From: Candidatus Accumulibacter meliphilus | GTDB lineage: Bacteria; Pseudomonadota; Gammaproteobacteria; Burkholderiales; Rhodocyclaceae | Reading direction: 5' to 3' | Assembly (NCBI GenBank): GCA_003332265.1 | Contig: QPGA01000004.1 | Coordinates: forward strand, 85,614-140,991 | DNA: 55,378 nucleotides | Shown: positions 8,555-16,213 of the stretch, in pieces | Numbering within the stretch: the first letter of the stretch is position 1 | Layout: the number at the start of each line of letters is the position of its first letter | Notes under the pieces: model-generated | Databases searched by the model: none | The model's input: the letters and a program-made list of their open reading frames with translations, nothing else | Told to the model about the DNA's origin: nothing | Translations under genes and position numbers: made by a program

Positions 8555-9817
8555 TCAGTGGCGGTCGACGAGAAAGCGCTCGAGTAACTGATTGAGAAAA
8601 CGGCGGCCACGGTCGCTTGGCGCAATGCGCTGCAGCGGACGCGCGATCAGGCCGTCGCACTCGGCCTGGCGCAGTTCGTTCTCGATGCTGAGCAGCGGCA
8701 AGGAGGTGCGCGACTCGAACAAGGCGCTGTCGAAACCCTGCAGCAGGCGCAAGGCGTTGAGCATGAACTCGAAGGGCAGGTCGACGGCGGCGATGGCGGA
8801 CTCCTGCTGGATCGGCGTCCCGGCCGTGACTTTGGCCAGGTACTGCTCGGGCCGCTTCCAGCGCATCTGGCGCAGCACGCGGTCGTGCAGGGTCAGCTTG
8901 CTGTGTGCGCCAGCGCCGATTCCCAGGTAGTCGCCGAAATGCCAGTAGTTGAGGTTGTGTCGGCATTGCTGCCCGCTGCGGGCGAAGGCCGAGGTTTCGT
9001 AATGCGTGTAACCGGCGCTGGCCAGCCGGGCTTCGATGGCGTCCTGCATGTCGGCGCAGCTGTCGGCCTCGGGCAAGGTCGGCGGCTGCGCGGCAAAAGC
9101 GGTGTTCGCTTCAATCGTCAACTGATAGCACGAGAGGTGCGGCGGCGCGAAGGCGAGCGCGGCTTCGACATCTTCGCGCGCTTCGCTGAGCGTCTGCCCC
9201 GGCAGACCGTAAATCAGGTCGATATTGAAGTTGTCGAAGTGCCGCGCGGCAATTGCGATCGCCTGCCGGGCGTCGTGATCGTCGTGGGCACGACCGAGCG
9301 CCTGGAGGTGGCGGGGGTTGAAGCTCTGGATGCCGATCGACAGACGGTTCACGCCGGCGGCGCGAAAGGCGGCAAATTTTCCGGCCTCGACGCTCGCCGG
9401 ATTGGCCTCAAGGGTGATTTCGGCGTTGGGCAGCAGCGGCAGCCGGCTGCGCAGGGCCGTCAGCAGTCGCTCGACGGCCTCGCCGGAGAGCAGGCTGGGG
9501 GTGCCGCCGCCCAGGAAGATACTGTCCACCCGGCGCCCCCAGATCGTCGGCAATGCCGATTCGAGGTCGGCAATCAGCGCCGTCAGGTAGTCGTCTTCGG
9601 GGATCGCCGGCGCCGATCGATCGGTATTCTGCGCCCCCGGCACGGCATGCGAGTTGAAATCGCAGTAGGGGCACTTCTGTACGCACCAGGGAATATGCAC
9701 GTAGAGCGCCAGCGGCGGTGGGTTGCGGAACTGGATCTGCCGCTGCCCGGCCGCTGCCACATCCTGAACCGGGATCAGCGGAATGACTCGGCTGCTCCGG
9801 CCCGTCGGCGCGGCCAT
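8555..9817 (-). CDS. hemW: Radical SAM haem chaperone HemW (formerly coproporphyrinogen III oxidase-like)
   Basis: This 420-residue radical-SAM protein belongs to the HemW/HemN-like family, whose members bind haem and deliver it to membrane respiratory enzymes. The iron-sulfur motif is CVQKCPYC within LYVHIPWCVQKCPYCDFNSH. SFLGGGTPS-type (IFLGGGTPSLL), EITLEANP, NRLSIGIQSF, DLIYGLPGQ and HNLNYWHFGDYLGIGAGAHS follow in family order. The HemW versions lack the extra catalytic cysteine of true HemN. The start at 9817 overlaps the rdgB stop as ATGA, which supports it. A much longer open frame to 10441 runs through rdgB and is rejected. It is the last gene of the kinase-PP2C-rph-rdgB-hemW operon. 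Confidence 0.92.
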   Translation of the reverse strand: MAAPTGRSSRVIPLIPVQDVAAAGQRQIQFRNPPPLALYVHIPWCVQKCPYCDFNSHAVPGAQNTDRSAPAIPEDDYLTALIADLESALPTIWGRRVDSIFLGGGTPSLLSGEAVERLLTALRSRLPLLPNAEITLEANPASVEAGKFAAFRAAGVNRLSIGIQSFNPRHLQALGRAHDDHDARQAIAIAARHFDNFNIDLIYGLPGQTLSEAREDVEAALAFAPPHLSCYQLTIEANTAFAAQPPTLPEADSCADMQDAIEARLASAGYTHYETSAFARSGQQCRHNLNYWHFGDYLGIGAGAHSKLTLHDRVLRQMRWKRPEQYLAKVTAGTPIQQESAIAAVDLPFEFMLNALRLLQGFDSALFESRTSLPLLSIENELRQAECDGLIARPLQRIAPSDRGRRFLNQLLERFLVDRH

Positions 9818-10404
9818 CAGCGACTTGCCAGCAGACGTTCGACGAGGCGAGCCAGCGCCTGGCCGCGGTGCGAGCGGCGGTTTTTCTCGGCGGCGTCGAG
9901 TTCGGCGGCGCTCTTGTCGAGTTCGCGGACGTAGAACAGCGGATCGTAGCCGAAGCCGCTGTCGCCGCGCGCGGCCGGCAGGATCTCGCCGTGCCACTCG
10001 CCCTCGGCGATGATCGGTTGCGGGTCGTCCGCGTGACGTACGAAGACGATGACCGCAACGTAGTGCGCGGCGCGCTGGTGGCTGTTGCCGAGTTCTGCGA
10101 GCAGCTTTGCGTTGTTGCGCGCGTCCGATCGTGGCTCGCCGGCGTAGCGCGCCGAGTACACGCCAGGGGCGCCGCCAAAGGCGTCCACACACAGGCCGGA
10201 GTCGTCGGCCAGTGCCGGCAGGCCGGTCAGTTGCGAGGCATGGCGGGCTTTGGCCAGCGCGTTCTCGACGAAAGTGCAATGTGGTTCTTCGACTTCGGGA
10301 ACATCGAGCTGGCCTTGCGGAACGAGTTCCAAGCCGAGCGGCGCGAGAATGGTGTCGAGTTCTTTGAGTTTCTTGGCGTTGTTGGAAGCGAGGACGAGTT
10401 TCAT
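9817..10404 (-). CDS. rdgB: dITP/XTP pyrophosphatase RdgB (HAM1 family)
   Basis: This is a 195-residue house-cleaning nucleotidase that hydrolyses dITP and XTP to monophosphates, keeping deaminated purines out of DNA and RNA. It starts MKLVLASNNAKKLKEL, the family's substrate-binding N-terminus. It also has HCTFVENALAKARHAS, ALADDSGLCVDAFGGAPGVYSARYAG (metal-binding acidic residues) and a C-terminal SHRGQALARL. It sits between rph and hemW, five bases after rph, in an order conserved in many betaproteobacteria. Confidence 0.95.
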   Translation of the reverse strand: MKLVLASNNAKKLKELDTILAPLGLELVPQGQLDVPEVEEPHCTFVENALAKARHASQLTGLPALADDSGLCVDAFGGAPGVYSARYAGEPRSDARNNAKLLAELGNSHQRAAHYVAVIVFVRHADDPQPIIAEGEWHGEILPAARGDSGFGYDPLFYVRELDKSAAELDAAEKNRRSHRGQALARLVERLLASR

Positions 10405-10409
10405 GGCTG

Positions 10410-11126
10410 CTATTGGGCCTGGGCGGTGGTCTGCTCGGCAATCAGGCGGCCGATGCCGGCATCGGCCAGGTCGAGCAGTTCGATCATCTGGGCGCGCGTG
10501 AAAGGCTCGCCTTCGGCGGTCCCCTGCACCTCGACGATGCCACCGCTACCGGTCATCACGACATTCATGTCGGTGTCGCAGTTGGCGTCTTCGGCGTAGT
10601 CGAGGTCGAGCACCGCGACGCCCTTGTAGATGCCCACCGACACCGCGGCGACATGATCACGCAGCGGGTTGCTGCTCACCTTGCCTTTGCCGAGCAGATG
10701 CTCGCAGGCGTCGTTGAGGGCCAGCCAGGCGCCCGTGATCGCCGCACAACGCGTCCCGCCATCGGCCTGCAGAACGTCGCAGTCGAGCGTGATCTGGCGT
10801 TCACCGAGCAGCTTGAGGTCGGTGACCGCACGCAGCGCGCGACCGATCAGGCGTTGTATTTCCTGCGTGCGACCGGATTGCTTGCCTTTGGCCGCTTCGC
10901 GGCCACTGCGCGTGTGCGTCGAGCGTGGCAGCATGCCGTATTCGGCGGTTACCCAGCCCTGTCCGCCGCCGCGTAGAAAAGCGGGGACGGAGTCCTCGAT
11001 GCTGGCCGTGCACAGCACGCGCGTGTCGCCCATTTCGATCAGCACCGAGCCTTCGGCGTGGCGGGTGAAGCGGCGCGCAAGGGTGACCTTGCGCAGTTGC
11101 GAAGCTTGACGGTGACTGGGGCGCAT
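10410..11126 (-). CDS. rph: Ribonuclease PH
   Basis: This 238-residue phosphorolytic 3'-5' exoribonuclease trims tRNA 3' ends. The sequence begins [16 protein letters not shown] and carries [55 protein letters not shown] (phosphate-binding Arg and hexamer interface), [20 protein letters not shown] and [20 protein letters not shown]. The start at 11126 gives the normal family length. An open frame continuing to 11483 lies within the PP2C gene. It is eight bases after the PP2C stop. Confidence 0.95.
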   Translation of the reverse strand: MRPSHRQASQLRKVTLARRFTRHAEGSVLIEMGDTRVLCTASIEDSVPAFLRGGGQGWVTAEYGMLPRSTHTRSGREAAKGKQSGRTQEIQRLIGRALRAVTDLKLLGERQITLDCDVLQADGGTRCAAITGAWLALNDACEHLLGKGKVSSNPLRDHVAAVSVGIYKGVAVLDLDYAEDANCDTDMNVVMTGSGGIVEVQGTAEGEPFTRAQMIELLDLADAGIGRLIAEQTTAQAQ

Positions 11127-11134
11127 GAAAATTC

Positions 11135-12055
11135 CTATTTGGCGTACTTCTGAATGGTCGAGCGGATCTCTTCGATGGCCAGTTCGATCTCCTCTTCGCT
11201 GAGTTCGGTCTTGTGGCGCGGGTTGCGCCCGAACTCGTCGAGACGCGTGGTTACCGTCTCGCGAGGCATTGACTTGGTTGAAATGAGGCTGCCGCCGGCG
11301 CTGCTCTCGTCGACGTAGCTGTCCTGCCAGCGCACGGCGATCATCGACAGGTTGTCGGCCTGCGGCCCGCAACGGGTTTCTGCCTGGGCCAGCAGGGTCG
11401 GTACGGCATGCATCAGATTGGCGGTCTTCAGGGCAACGGCCATCAGGTTGCCCGGCAATCCGTTCCAGGCGCCGTCGGTGCACAGCACCAGCACGTCTTC
11501 GGCTTCGAGCGTCGTCTTGTGCGAGAACTCGATTTCGGGCGTCTGTTGGCCGCCCAGGCAGCCGTAGATCTTGTTCCGGTCCGGGTGCGTGCTGGCCTGC
11601 TCTTCATTGATTATGCCCTGTTCGAGTAACAAGCGTACGCGGGAGTGGTCTTTGGTCTGGGCCAGGGCTCTGCCCTTGCGCAGCAGATAAAGTCGAGAAT
11701 CACCCGAGTGCGCCCAGTAGGCGATGTTGTTCTGCACGATGCAGGCGACGCAGGTGGTGCGTGGTGAGTCCTGAAGCTGATGTTTGCCGGCAAAATCGAG
11801 GATGGCGCGGTGCGCGTTGAGCATGCCGGTCTGCAGAAACAGAAAGGGGTCGCGAATGCGCGTCGTGACCTGGCGCTGGAAGGACTCGGTCAGCGTTTGT
11901 ACGGCGATCTGGGCAGCCACTTCACCAAAGTAGTGACCGCCCATGCCGTCGGCGACGACCATCAGCAGGCTGTCGCGCGAATAGCAGTGTGCCAGCCGGT
12001 CTTCGTTATTGGCGCGCTTGCCGGCGCGGCTCTCTTGGTAGATCGTGAATTTCAT
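11135..12055 (-). CDS. PP2C-type serine/threonine protein phosphatase
   Basis: This is a 306-residue Mg/Mn-dependent phosphatase. The metal-binding residues are visible in NNEDRLA (E18, D19), VVADGMGGH (D36, G37), [14 protein letters not shown] and [15 protein letters not shown], with a final [13 protein letters not shown] motif. The C-terminal 50 residues (after about 255) are a charged tail ending [12 protein letters not shown] that is not part of the catalytic fold. It overlaps the upstream kinase gene by four bases (ATGA), so kinase and phosphatase are translationally coupled and probably act on the same targets. It is related to Stp1/PppA-type regulators; no T6SS genes are nearby. Confidence 0.88.
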   Translation of the reverse strand: MKFTIYQESRAGKRANNEDRLAHCYSRDSLLMVVADGMGGHYFGEVAAQIAVQTLTESFQRQVTTRIRDPFLFLQTGMLNAHRAILDFAGKHQLQDSPRTTCVACIVQNNIAYWAHSGDSRLYLLRKGRALAQTKDHSRVRLLLEQGIINEEQASTHPDRNKIYGCLGGQQTPEIEFSHKTTLEAEDVLVLCTDGAWNGLPGNLMAVALKTANLMHAVPTLLAQAETRCGPQADNLSMIAVRWQDSYVDESSAGGSLISTKSMPRETVTTRLDEFGRNPRHKTELSEEEIELAIEEIRSTIQKYAK

Positions 12056-13020
12056 GGGCTTCTGGACTTCTTAAATTTGCCGACCATCTGGTCGAGCCAC
12101 TTTGCTTTCGGCTGTGGCGTCGGTGGGATGACCGCTTCAGTGAGCGCTTTCTGCAGCGCGAAGACGCTTTGTGGCCGGTAACGATGGTTCAGGCACAGGC
12201 ACCAGTCGATCGTTTCCAGCAACTGGTCCGAGTACAGACCTTCCCAACGGACCATCGCCGGGACCAGGCGATCCTTTTCGAGACGGCCGTCGGCGGCTTG
12301 TGGGGTGCTCGCCGAGATGCACGCATACATCGAAGCGCCGACGCTATAAATGTCGCTCCAGGGGCCGAGGAGTTCCCGCTGGCTGTAATGCTCGGGTGAG
12401 GCGAAGCCCGGTGTGTACATCGGCTTGAGCATCGGCGTGTCGCAGGCCAGCGTCTGGCGCGCTGCGCCAAAATCGATCAGCACCGGGGTCTGGTTGTTGC
12501 GCATGTAGATGTTCGACGGCTTGAGGTCGAGATGCAGCAAGCGGTGCGAGTGCACCTCGCGCAGGCCGTTGAGCATTTTGGTGAAGACGTTGCGAATGAA
12601 GTTTTCGGTGACCCCGGCCCTGTTTTTCTGGATCAGTTCCTGCAGGGTGCGGCCGTGCTCGTACTCCATGACCATGTACACAGTGTCGTTGGCGCGAAAG
12701 AAGTTCAGGACGCGGATCACGTTCGGGTGCGAGAGACCGGCCAGTGACTTGCCTTCTTCGAAGAAACACTTCATCCCGTAGCGGAACGCCGGTAGATGAT
12801 CTTCGCTGATCACCGGCGCCGTTTTTCCTTCGCCGCGCAAGGCCAGCGTGTTGGGCAGGTACTCCTTGATGGCGACGCGCGTGCCGTGAATATCGGTGGC
12901 GACATAGACAATCGAAAAGCCACCCAGTGAGAGCTGATGCTCGATGCAGTACTCATCGAGTTGGAACGCTGGAGGAAGGGGGTGGTTTGCTTGTTGCACC
13001 ATAGGTGTCGAAGCTATCAT
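12052..13020 (-). CDS. Serine/threonine protein kinase (Hanks type)
   Basis: This is a 322-residue soluble eukaryotic-like kinase. The ATP loop is LSLGGFSIVY, the invariant lysine is K52 in VAIKEYLP, the catalytic loop is HLDLKPSN (D165, K167, N170) and the metal motif is DFG at 183-185. MYTPGFASPEHY and GPWSDIYSVGASMYACISA give the activation and APE-helix regions. There is no transmembrane segment or sensor domain; the C-terminus ends soon after the kinase fold. The glycine loop is slightly degenerate (LGGFS instead of GxGxFG). ATG 13002 is an alternative start. Its stop overlaps the start of the PP2C gene, and the gene is divergent from yicC with an 83-base promoter gap. The substrate is unknown. 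Confidence 0.88.
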   Translation of the reverse strand: MIASTPMVQQANHPLPPAFQLDEYCIEHQLSLGGFSIVYVATDIHGTRVAIKEYLPNTLALRGEGKTAPVISEDHLPAFRYGMKCFFEEGKSLAGLSHPNVIRVLNFFRANDTVYMVMEYEHGRTLQELIQKNRAGVTENFIRNVFTKMLNGLREVHSHRLLHLDLKPSNIYMRNNQTPVLIDFGAARQTLACDTPMLKPMYTPGFASPEHYSQRELLGPWSDIYSVGASMYACISASTPQAADGRLEKDRLVPAMVRWEGLYSDQLLETIDWCLCLNHRYRPQSVFALQKALTEAVIPPTPQPKAKWLDQMVGKFKKSRSP

Positions 13021-13103
13021 TCAGAGTGTCGGCATTGTCCGGTCTTTGGGGGTGGGCTGTAAAGCCGGCTGCGGATCTACCTCCGTCACAAGTCAGGATT
13101 CCA

Positions 13104-13970
13104 ATGATCTACAGCATGACCGGCTATGCCGCGGCAGCGTGCGCCGTCAAGGGCGGCGCTCTGCAAATCGAGTTAAAAAGCGTCAATTCCCGCTATCTCG
13201 ACTATCACTTTCGCGTTTGTGACGAGCTGTGCATTGCTGAACCCGCACTGCGCGAGCTGATCGGCGCGCGCCTGGTGCGCGGCAAGCTCGAGTGTCGGCT
13301 CAGTTTTGTCGCCACTGCCAGTGCGGCGCAGCAAGCGAGCCTGAACGCCGACTTGCTCGCCCGCCTTGCCCGGCTCGATACGCAGATCCGGGCGGAGCTA
13401 CCCCTGGCCGCGCCGCTGGCGGTCAGCGACGTGCTGCGCTGGCCGGGCATTTTCGGTGACGACTCGCTGGATATCGAAGCCGTGTTGCCGGCTTGTCGGG
13501 AACTGGCCAGCGCGGCGCTCGACGACTTCGTGGCCAGCCGGGCGCGTGAGGGCGAGAAGCTCGCCGCCGTGATCCTGGACAAAGTTACGTGCATGCGCGG
13601 GCTTTTGCGCGATATCGAGCCGCGCATCCCGGCCGCCCTGATCGCGTTCAACGAGAAGTTGCGGCAGCGCCTGCTCGATGCGCTCGATACGGTGAGCGAC
13701 GACCGGATTCGACAGGAGGTGGCGGTCTTCGCGGCGCGCATCGATGTCGCCGAGGAACTGGCGCGCCTGGCGACCCATCTCGATGAAGTCGAGCGCGTTC
13801 TCCGGACCGGCGGCGCCAGCGGCAAGCGTCTCGATTTCCTGATGCAGGAACTGACACGGGAAGCCAATACTTTTGGCTCCAAGTCGCTGGTTGCCGAGTT
13901 GTCGCAACTGGCGATCGAGTTCAAGCTGCTCATCGAACAGATGCGCGAGCAGGTGCAGAATCTGGAGTGA
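13104..13970 (+). CDS. yicC: YicC family endoribonuclease
   Basis: This is a 288-residue YicC-type protein, a family linked to RNA decay and stationary-phase fitness in E. coli. It starts MIYSMTGYA, the near-invariant N-terminus, with VNSRYLDYHFRV, LVRGKLECRLSF and the C-terminal EEVAVF-like RQEVAVFAARIDVAEELARL, RLDFLMQELTREANTFGSKS. ATG 13104 is preferred because the family always begins just before SMTGY; an upstream open frame to 13005 runs into the kinase promoter region. In most proteobacteria yicC directly precedes gmk; here three small envelope genes lie between them. Confidence 0.93.
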   Translation: MIYSMTGYAAAACAVKGGALQIELKSVNSRYLDYHFRVCDELCIAEPALRELIGARLVRGKLECRLSFVATASAAQQASLNADLLARLARLDTQIRAELPLAAPLAVSDVLRWPGIFGDDSLDIEAVLPACRELASAALDDFVASRAREGEKLAAVILDKVTCMRGLLRDIEPRIPAALIAFNEKLRQRLLDALDTVSDDRIRQEVAVFAARIDVAEELARLATHLDEVERVLRTGGASGKRLDFLMQELTREANTFGSKSLVAELSQLAIEFKLLIEQMREQVQNLE

Positions 13971-14098
13971 TCAGCGATGCCTGGCCAGCGCGCCAGGCGC
14001 CAGCAAGGACTTTCCGGGTTTTTCTGGCGGCAAAGTTTCGCTTCAAACGGCTGCTGAGCTGTGATAGTTTGGAACTTCCTGTCATGGAGGAAAAGATA

Positions 14099-14494
14099 AT
14101 GCCTATTGAATTGAGTTGTTTTACGTTAAGGAAAGCAGCATCTGCCCTGGGCGTGGCCTTGCTGCTCAGCGCCGGTACGGTTGGCGCCACCGAGGAGGTG
14201 CCGCTGGTCAATGGTACGCACTGGACGACGTCCGCTCCGGAGGTCAAAAAAGCCTATCTGGTCGGTCTGTCCAATGCCATTCTGGTCGACGTCGCCTATC
14301 AGGCAGACAACCCCAAGGCGACGATGAGCGACTTTTCGCCGAAAGTTGCCAAGGGGATGAAAGGTCACACACTGGATACGACGCTCGCAGCCATCGATAA
14401 CTGGTACGCGGCTCATCCCGATCAGTTGCAACGCCCGGTGGTCGAGACGATCTGGTTCGAGATGGTCGTTCCCGGACTCAACAAAAGCAAATAA
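14099..14494 (+). CDS. Exported hypothetical protein
   Basis: This is a 131-residue protein with a signal peptide (ALGVALLLSAGTVGATEE) and a mature part rich in aromatic residues: NGTHWTTSAPEVKKAYLVG, NWYAAHPDQLQRPVVETIWF. The pattern of a short exported domain with W..S...K.AYLVG and a WYAAHPDQ...PV segment resembles uncharacterised periplasmic proteins (Rap1a/Tai-like in outline), but I do not recognise a characterised family. ATG 14099 is chosen because GGAGG lies eight bases upstream. It probably forms a two-gene unit with the glycine-zipper lipoprotein gene 12 bases downstream. Confidence 0.75.
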   Translation: MPIELSCFTLRKAASALGVALLLSAGTVGATEEVPLVNGTHWTTSAPEVKKAYLVGLSNAILVDVAYQADNPKATMSDFSPKVAKGMKGHTLDTTLAAIDNWYAAHPDQLQRPVVETIWFEMVVPGLNKSK

Positions 14495-14506
14495 CGGAGG
14501 CGAGAG

Positions 14507-14731
14507 ATGAAAAGAACTGGATTGGCTTTGGCAACAGCGGCCGCATTGACCGTTCTCGGTTGTACCAACATGACGCCGCGCGAGCAGGGAACGGTCAGCG
14601 GAGCGGCGATTGGCGCGGCTGCGGGGGCGGGCATTGCCGCCATCTCCGGCGGTAACGGCTGGACCGGGGCGGCAATTGGCGGCGTAATTGGCGCCACGGC
14701 CGGTAACATCAAGGGCAAGAACCAACAATAG
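14507..14731 (+). CDS. Glycine-zipper lipoprotein
   Basis: This is a 74-residue small lipoprotein. The signal peptide ends in the lipobox LTVLGC, so the mature protein begins at Cys19. The rest is a glycine-zipper segment (SGAAIGAAAGAGIAAISGG and WTGAAIGGVIGATAGNIKG) that would insert in or associate with the membrane, as in the SlyB/YMGG families. A strong ribosome site (GGAGGCGAGAG) precedes it. It is followed by a hairpin terminator, so it ends the unit started by the exported protein at 14099. Confidence 0.8.
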   Translation: MKRTGLALATAAALTVLGCTNMTPREQGTVSGAAIGAAAGAGIAAISGGNGWTGAAIGGVIGATAGNIKGKNQQ

Positions 14732-14794
14732 CAGCGAGGAGCGGGGATACTGAGCTGAGATGCGGCCTTCCGTTCAGCGAAGGTCCATCGCCTG

Positions 14795-14822
14795 TAGTAG
14801 AGCCGCGTAAGCGGCTCTACTA
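14795..14822. terminator. Bidirectional hairpin terminator
   Basis: A perfect 12-bp stem (14795-14806 with 14811-14822) closes on a GTAA tetraloop, between two convergent genes. Its right arm contains the stop codon of the minus-strand gene. No long T-run follows on either strand, so intrinsic termination strength is uncertain. Confidence 0.6.
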
Positions 14823-15179
14823 TTTGGTGATCGCCGCATTGCGACCGGAAAACCGGTCACTCAAGTCAAATGCCGCATCGCTGAACTCGCCGCGCGGGTT
14901 GTCGTTACAGTAGCGCGTGATGTGCTTCTCGACGGTGCCGCTGGAAATCACCGACACTTGTTGGCTGCGATTTGCGTAATTGTGACCGGTCAGCACGCCG
15001 CGTATCCATGCGACATACAGCGAGCGTTCGTCGGCGTCGGCCTTGGACTCCGTCCAGGCTCGGCACGACATGTCGTCAAGGCCGAGAATCTTGACCGGAA
15101 TCGTGGCCGCGCCAGCGTTGCTGGCTGCCAGGGCGGCAAGCAAAAGGGCGGTGCGCTGCGTGAACTTGCATCGGGACAT
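14820..15179 (-). CDS. Exported small protein (HdeA- or Rap1a-like outline)
   Basis: This is a 119-residue protein with a signal peptide (TALLLAALAASNAGA). The mature domain has two cysteines, in DDMSCRAWTESKA and ITRYCNDNPRGEF, about 53 residues apart, and the intervening YVAWIRGVLTGHNYANR and SGTVEKHI segments. The arrangement resembles small helical periplasmic proteins held by one disulfide such as HdeA or Rap1a/Tai proteins; I cannot assign the family firmly. GAGGA precedes ATG 15179. An upstream open frame to 15341 is not supported. It is convergent with the glycine-zipper gene. Confidence 0.7.
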   Translation of the reverse strand: MSRCKFTQRTALLLAALAASNAGAATIPVKILGLDDMSCRAWTESKADADERSLYVAWIRGVLTGHNYANRSQQVSVISSGTVEKHITRYCNDNPRGEFSDAAFDLSDRFSGRNAAITK

Positions 15180-15339
15180 CGAGTGGTTCCTCGCCAAGTG
15201 GATAACTGAAGGCTGTGATTCTCCCCTGTACGGCTCGGCGAGTCCATGCTGCCGAAGCCGCAAGCTGCGCGGCGATGGCGCTCGCGTGGCGGGCACGCGG
15301 GTACAATTGCGCTTCCGCATTGGCTGGACAAGAAGAACC

Positions 15340-15948
15340 ATGATAGGAGATCTCTACATTGTCACGGCGCCTTCAGGCGCTGGCAAAACGACCCTGGTGC
15401 GGCACTTGCTCGAGAACGATCCGCGCATCCGGGTGTCGGTTTCTCATACCACGCGGGCGCCGCGAGCTGGCGAACGCGATGGTTTCGAATACCACTTCAT
15501 TGGCGTCCAGGACTTTCTCGACAAGGTCGGGAGCGACGACTTCCTCGAATGGGCACAGGTACATGGCAACTATTACGGGACAGCGACCAGCGGCATCGAA
15601 GCGGCCCTGCATGCCGGCCAGGACGTGCTCCTGGAGATCGACTGGCAGGGTGCGCAGCAGGTACGTCGCGTATTTCCGGCGGCAATCGGCGTCTTCATCC
15701 TGCCACCGTCGCTTGGCGAGCTCGAGCGGCGTCTTCGCGCGCGAGCGACCGACAGCGACGAGACGATTGCCCGGCGCGTCGCCGCGGCGCGGGAAGAGAT
15801 GCGCCATGTCGACGAATTCGACTATGTTATTATCAACGACGATTTACAGCGAGCGTTGCACGACCTTTTGGCTGTGGTTCACGCCTCGCGGCTTCGCTGC
15901 CCCGTACAGCGCCAGCGCCATTCCATCCTTTTCGCAACAATGCTTTGA
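15340..15948 (+). CDS. gmk: Guanylate kinase
   Basis: This 202-residue enzyme phosphorylates GMP and dGMP to the diphosphates. The P-loop is [10 protein letters not shown], followed by [16 protein letters not shown] (GMP-binding), [29 protein letters not shown] and the lid region [16 protein letters not shown]. The start at 15340 begins [16 protein letters not shown]. The last 25 residues after [11 protein letters not shown] are basic and typical. rpoZ begins 19 bases after the stop and spoT follows, the classic gmk-rpoZ-spoT cluster. Confidence 0.95.
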   Translation: MIGDLYIVTAPSGAGKTTLVRHLLENDPRIRVSVSHTTRAPRAGERDGFEYHFIGVQDFLDKVGSDDFLEWAQVHGNYYGTATSGIEAALHAGQDVLLEIDWQGAQQVRRVFPAAIGVFILPPSLGELERRLRARATDSDETIARRVAAAREEMRHVDEFDYVIINDDLQRALHDLLAVVHASRLRCPVQRQRHSILFATML

Positions 15949-15967
15949 TTCTCCTGGGAGATTTTGC

Positions 15968-16174
15968 ATGGCACGAGTGACCGTAGACGACTGTCTGCAG
16001 CGCATTCCAAATCGGTTTCAGATGACCCTGGCCGCGACCTACCGCGCCCGTCAGCTTGCTGCCGGCGCAACACCGCTGGTTGATGGTGGCCGTGACAAGC
16101 CAACGGTGATTGCCCTGCGCGAACTGGCCGCTGGCAAGGTCGGTCTGGAAGTTCTCAACCGCGGTCAAGCCTGA
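15968..16174 (+). CDS. rpoZ: RNA polymerase omega subunit
   Basis: This 68-residue omega subunit helps assemble RNA polymerase and forms part of the ppGpp site 1 with beta-prime. The N-terminus [18 protein letters not shown] and the following [15 protein letters not shown] and [15 protein letters not shown] match the family. ATG 15968 is preceded by GGGAG. Its position between gmk and spoT, the ppGpp synthetase/hydrolase, is conserved and ties the effector target to the effector enzyme. Confidence 0.95.
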   Translation: MARVTVDDCLQRIPNRFQMTLAATYRARQLAAGATPLVDGGRDKPTVIALRELAAGKVGLEVLNRGQA

Positions 16175-16213
16175 ACCTCGCGGACCAGTTTTCCGTGTGT
16201 CACCGTCGATCCA

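Noticed and set aside
9818-10441. N-terminal extension of HemW to 628 residues
   Set aside because: The extension lies within rdgB in another frame and is Arg/Pro rich; the ATGA overlap supports a start at 9817.
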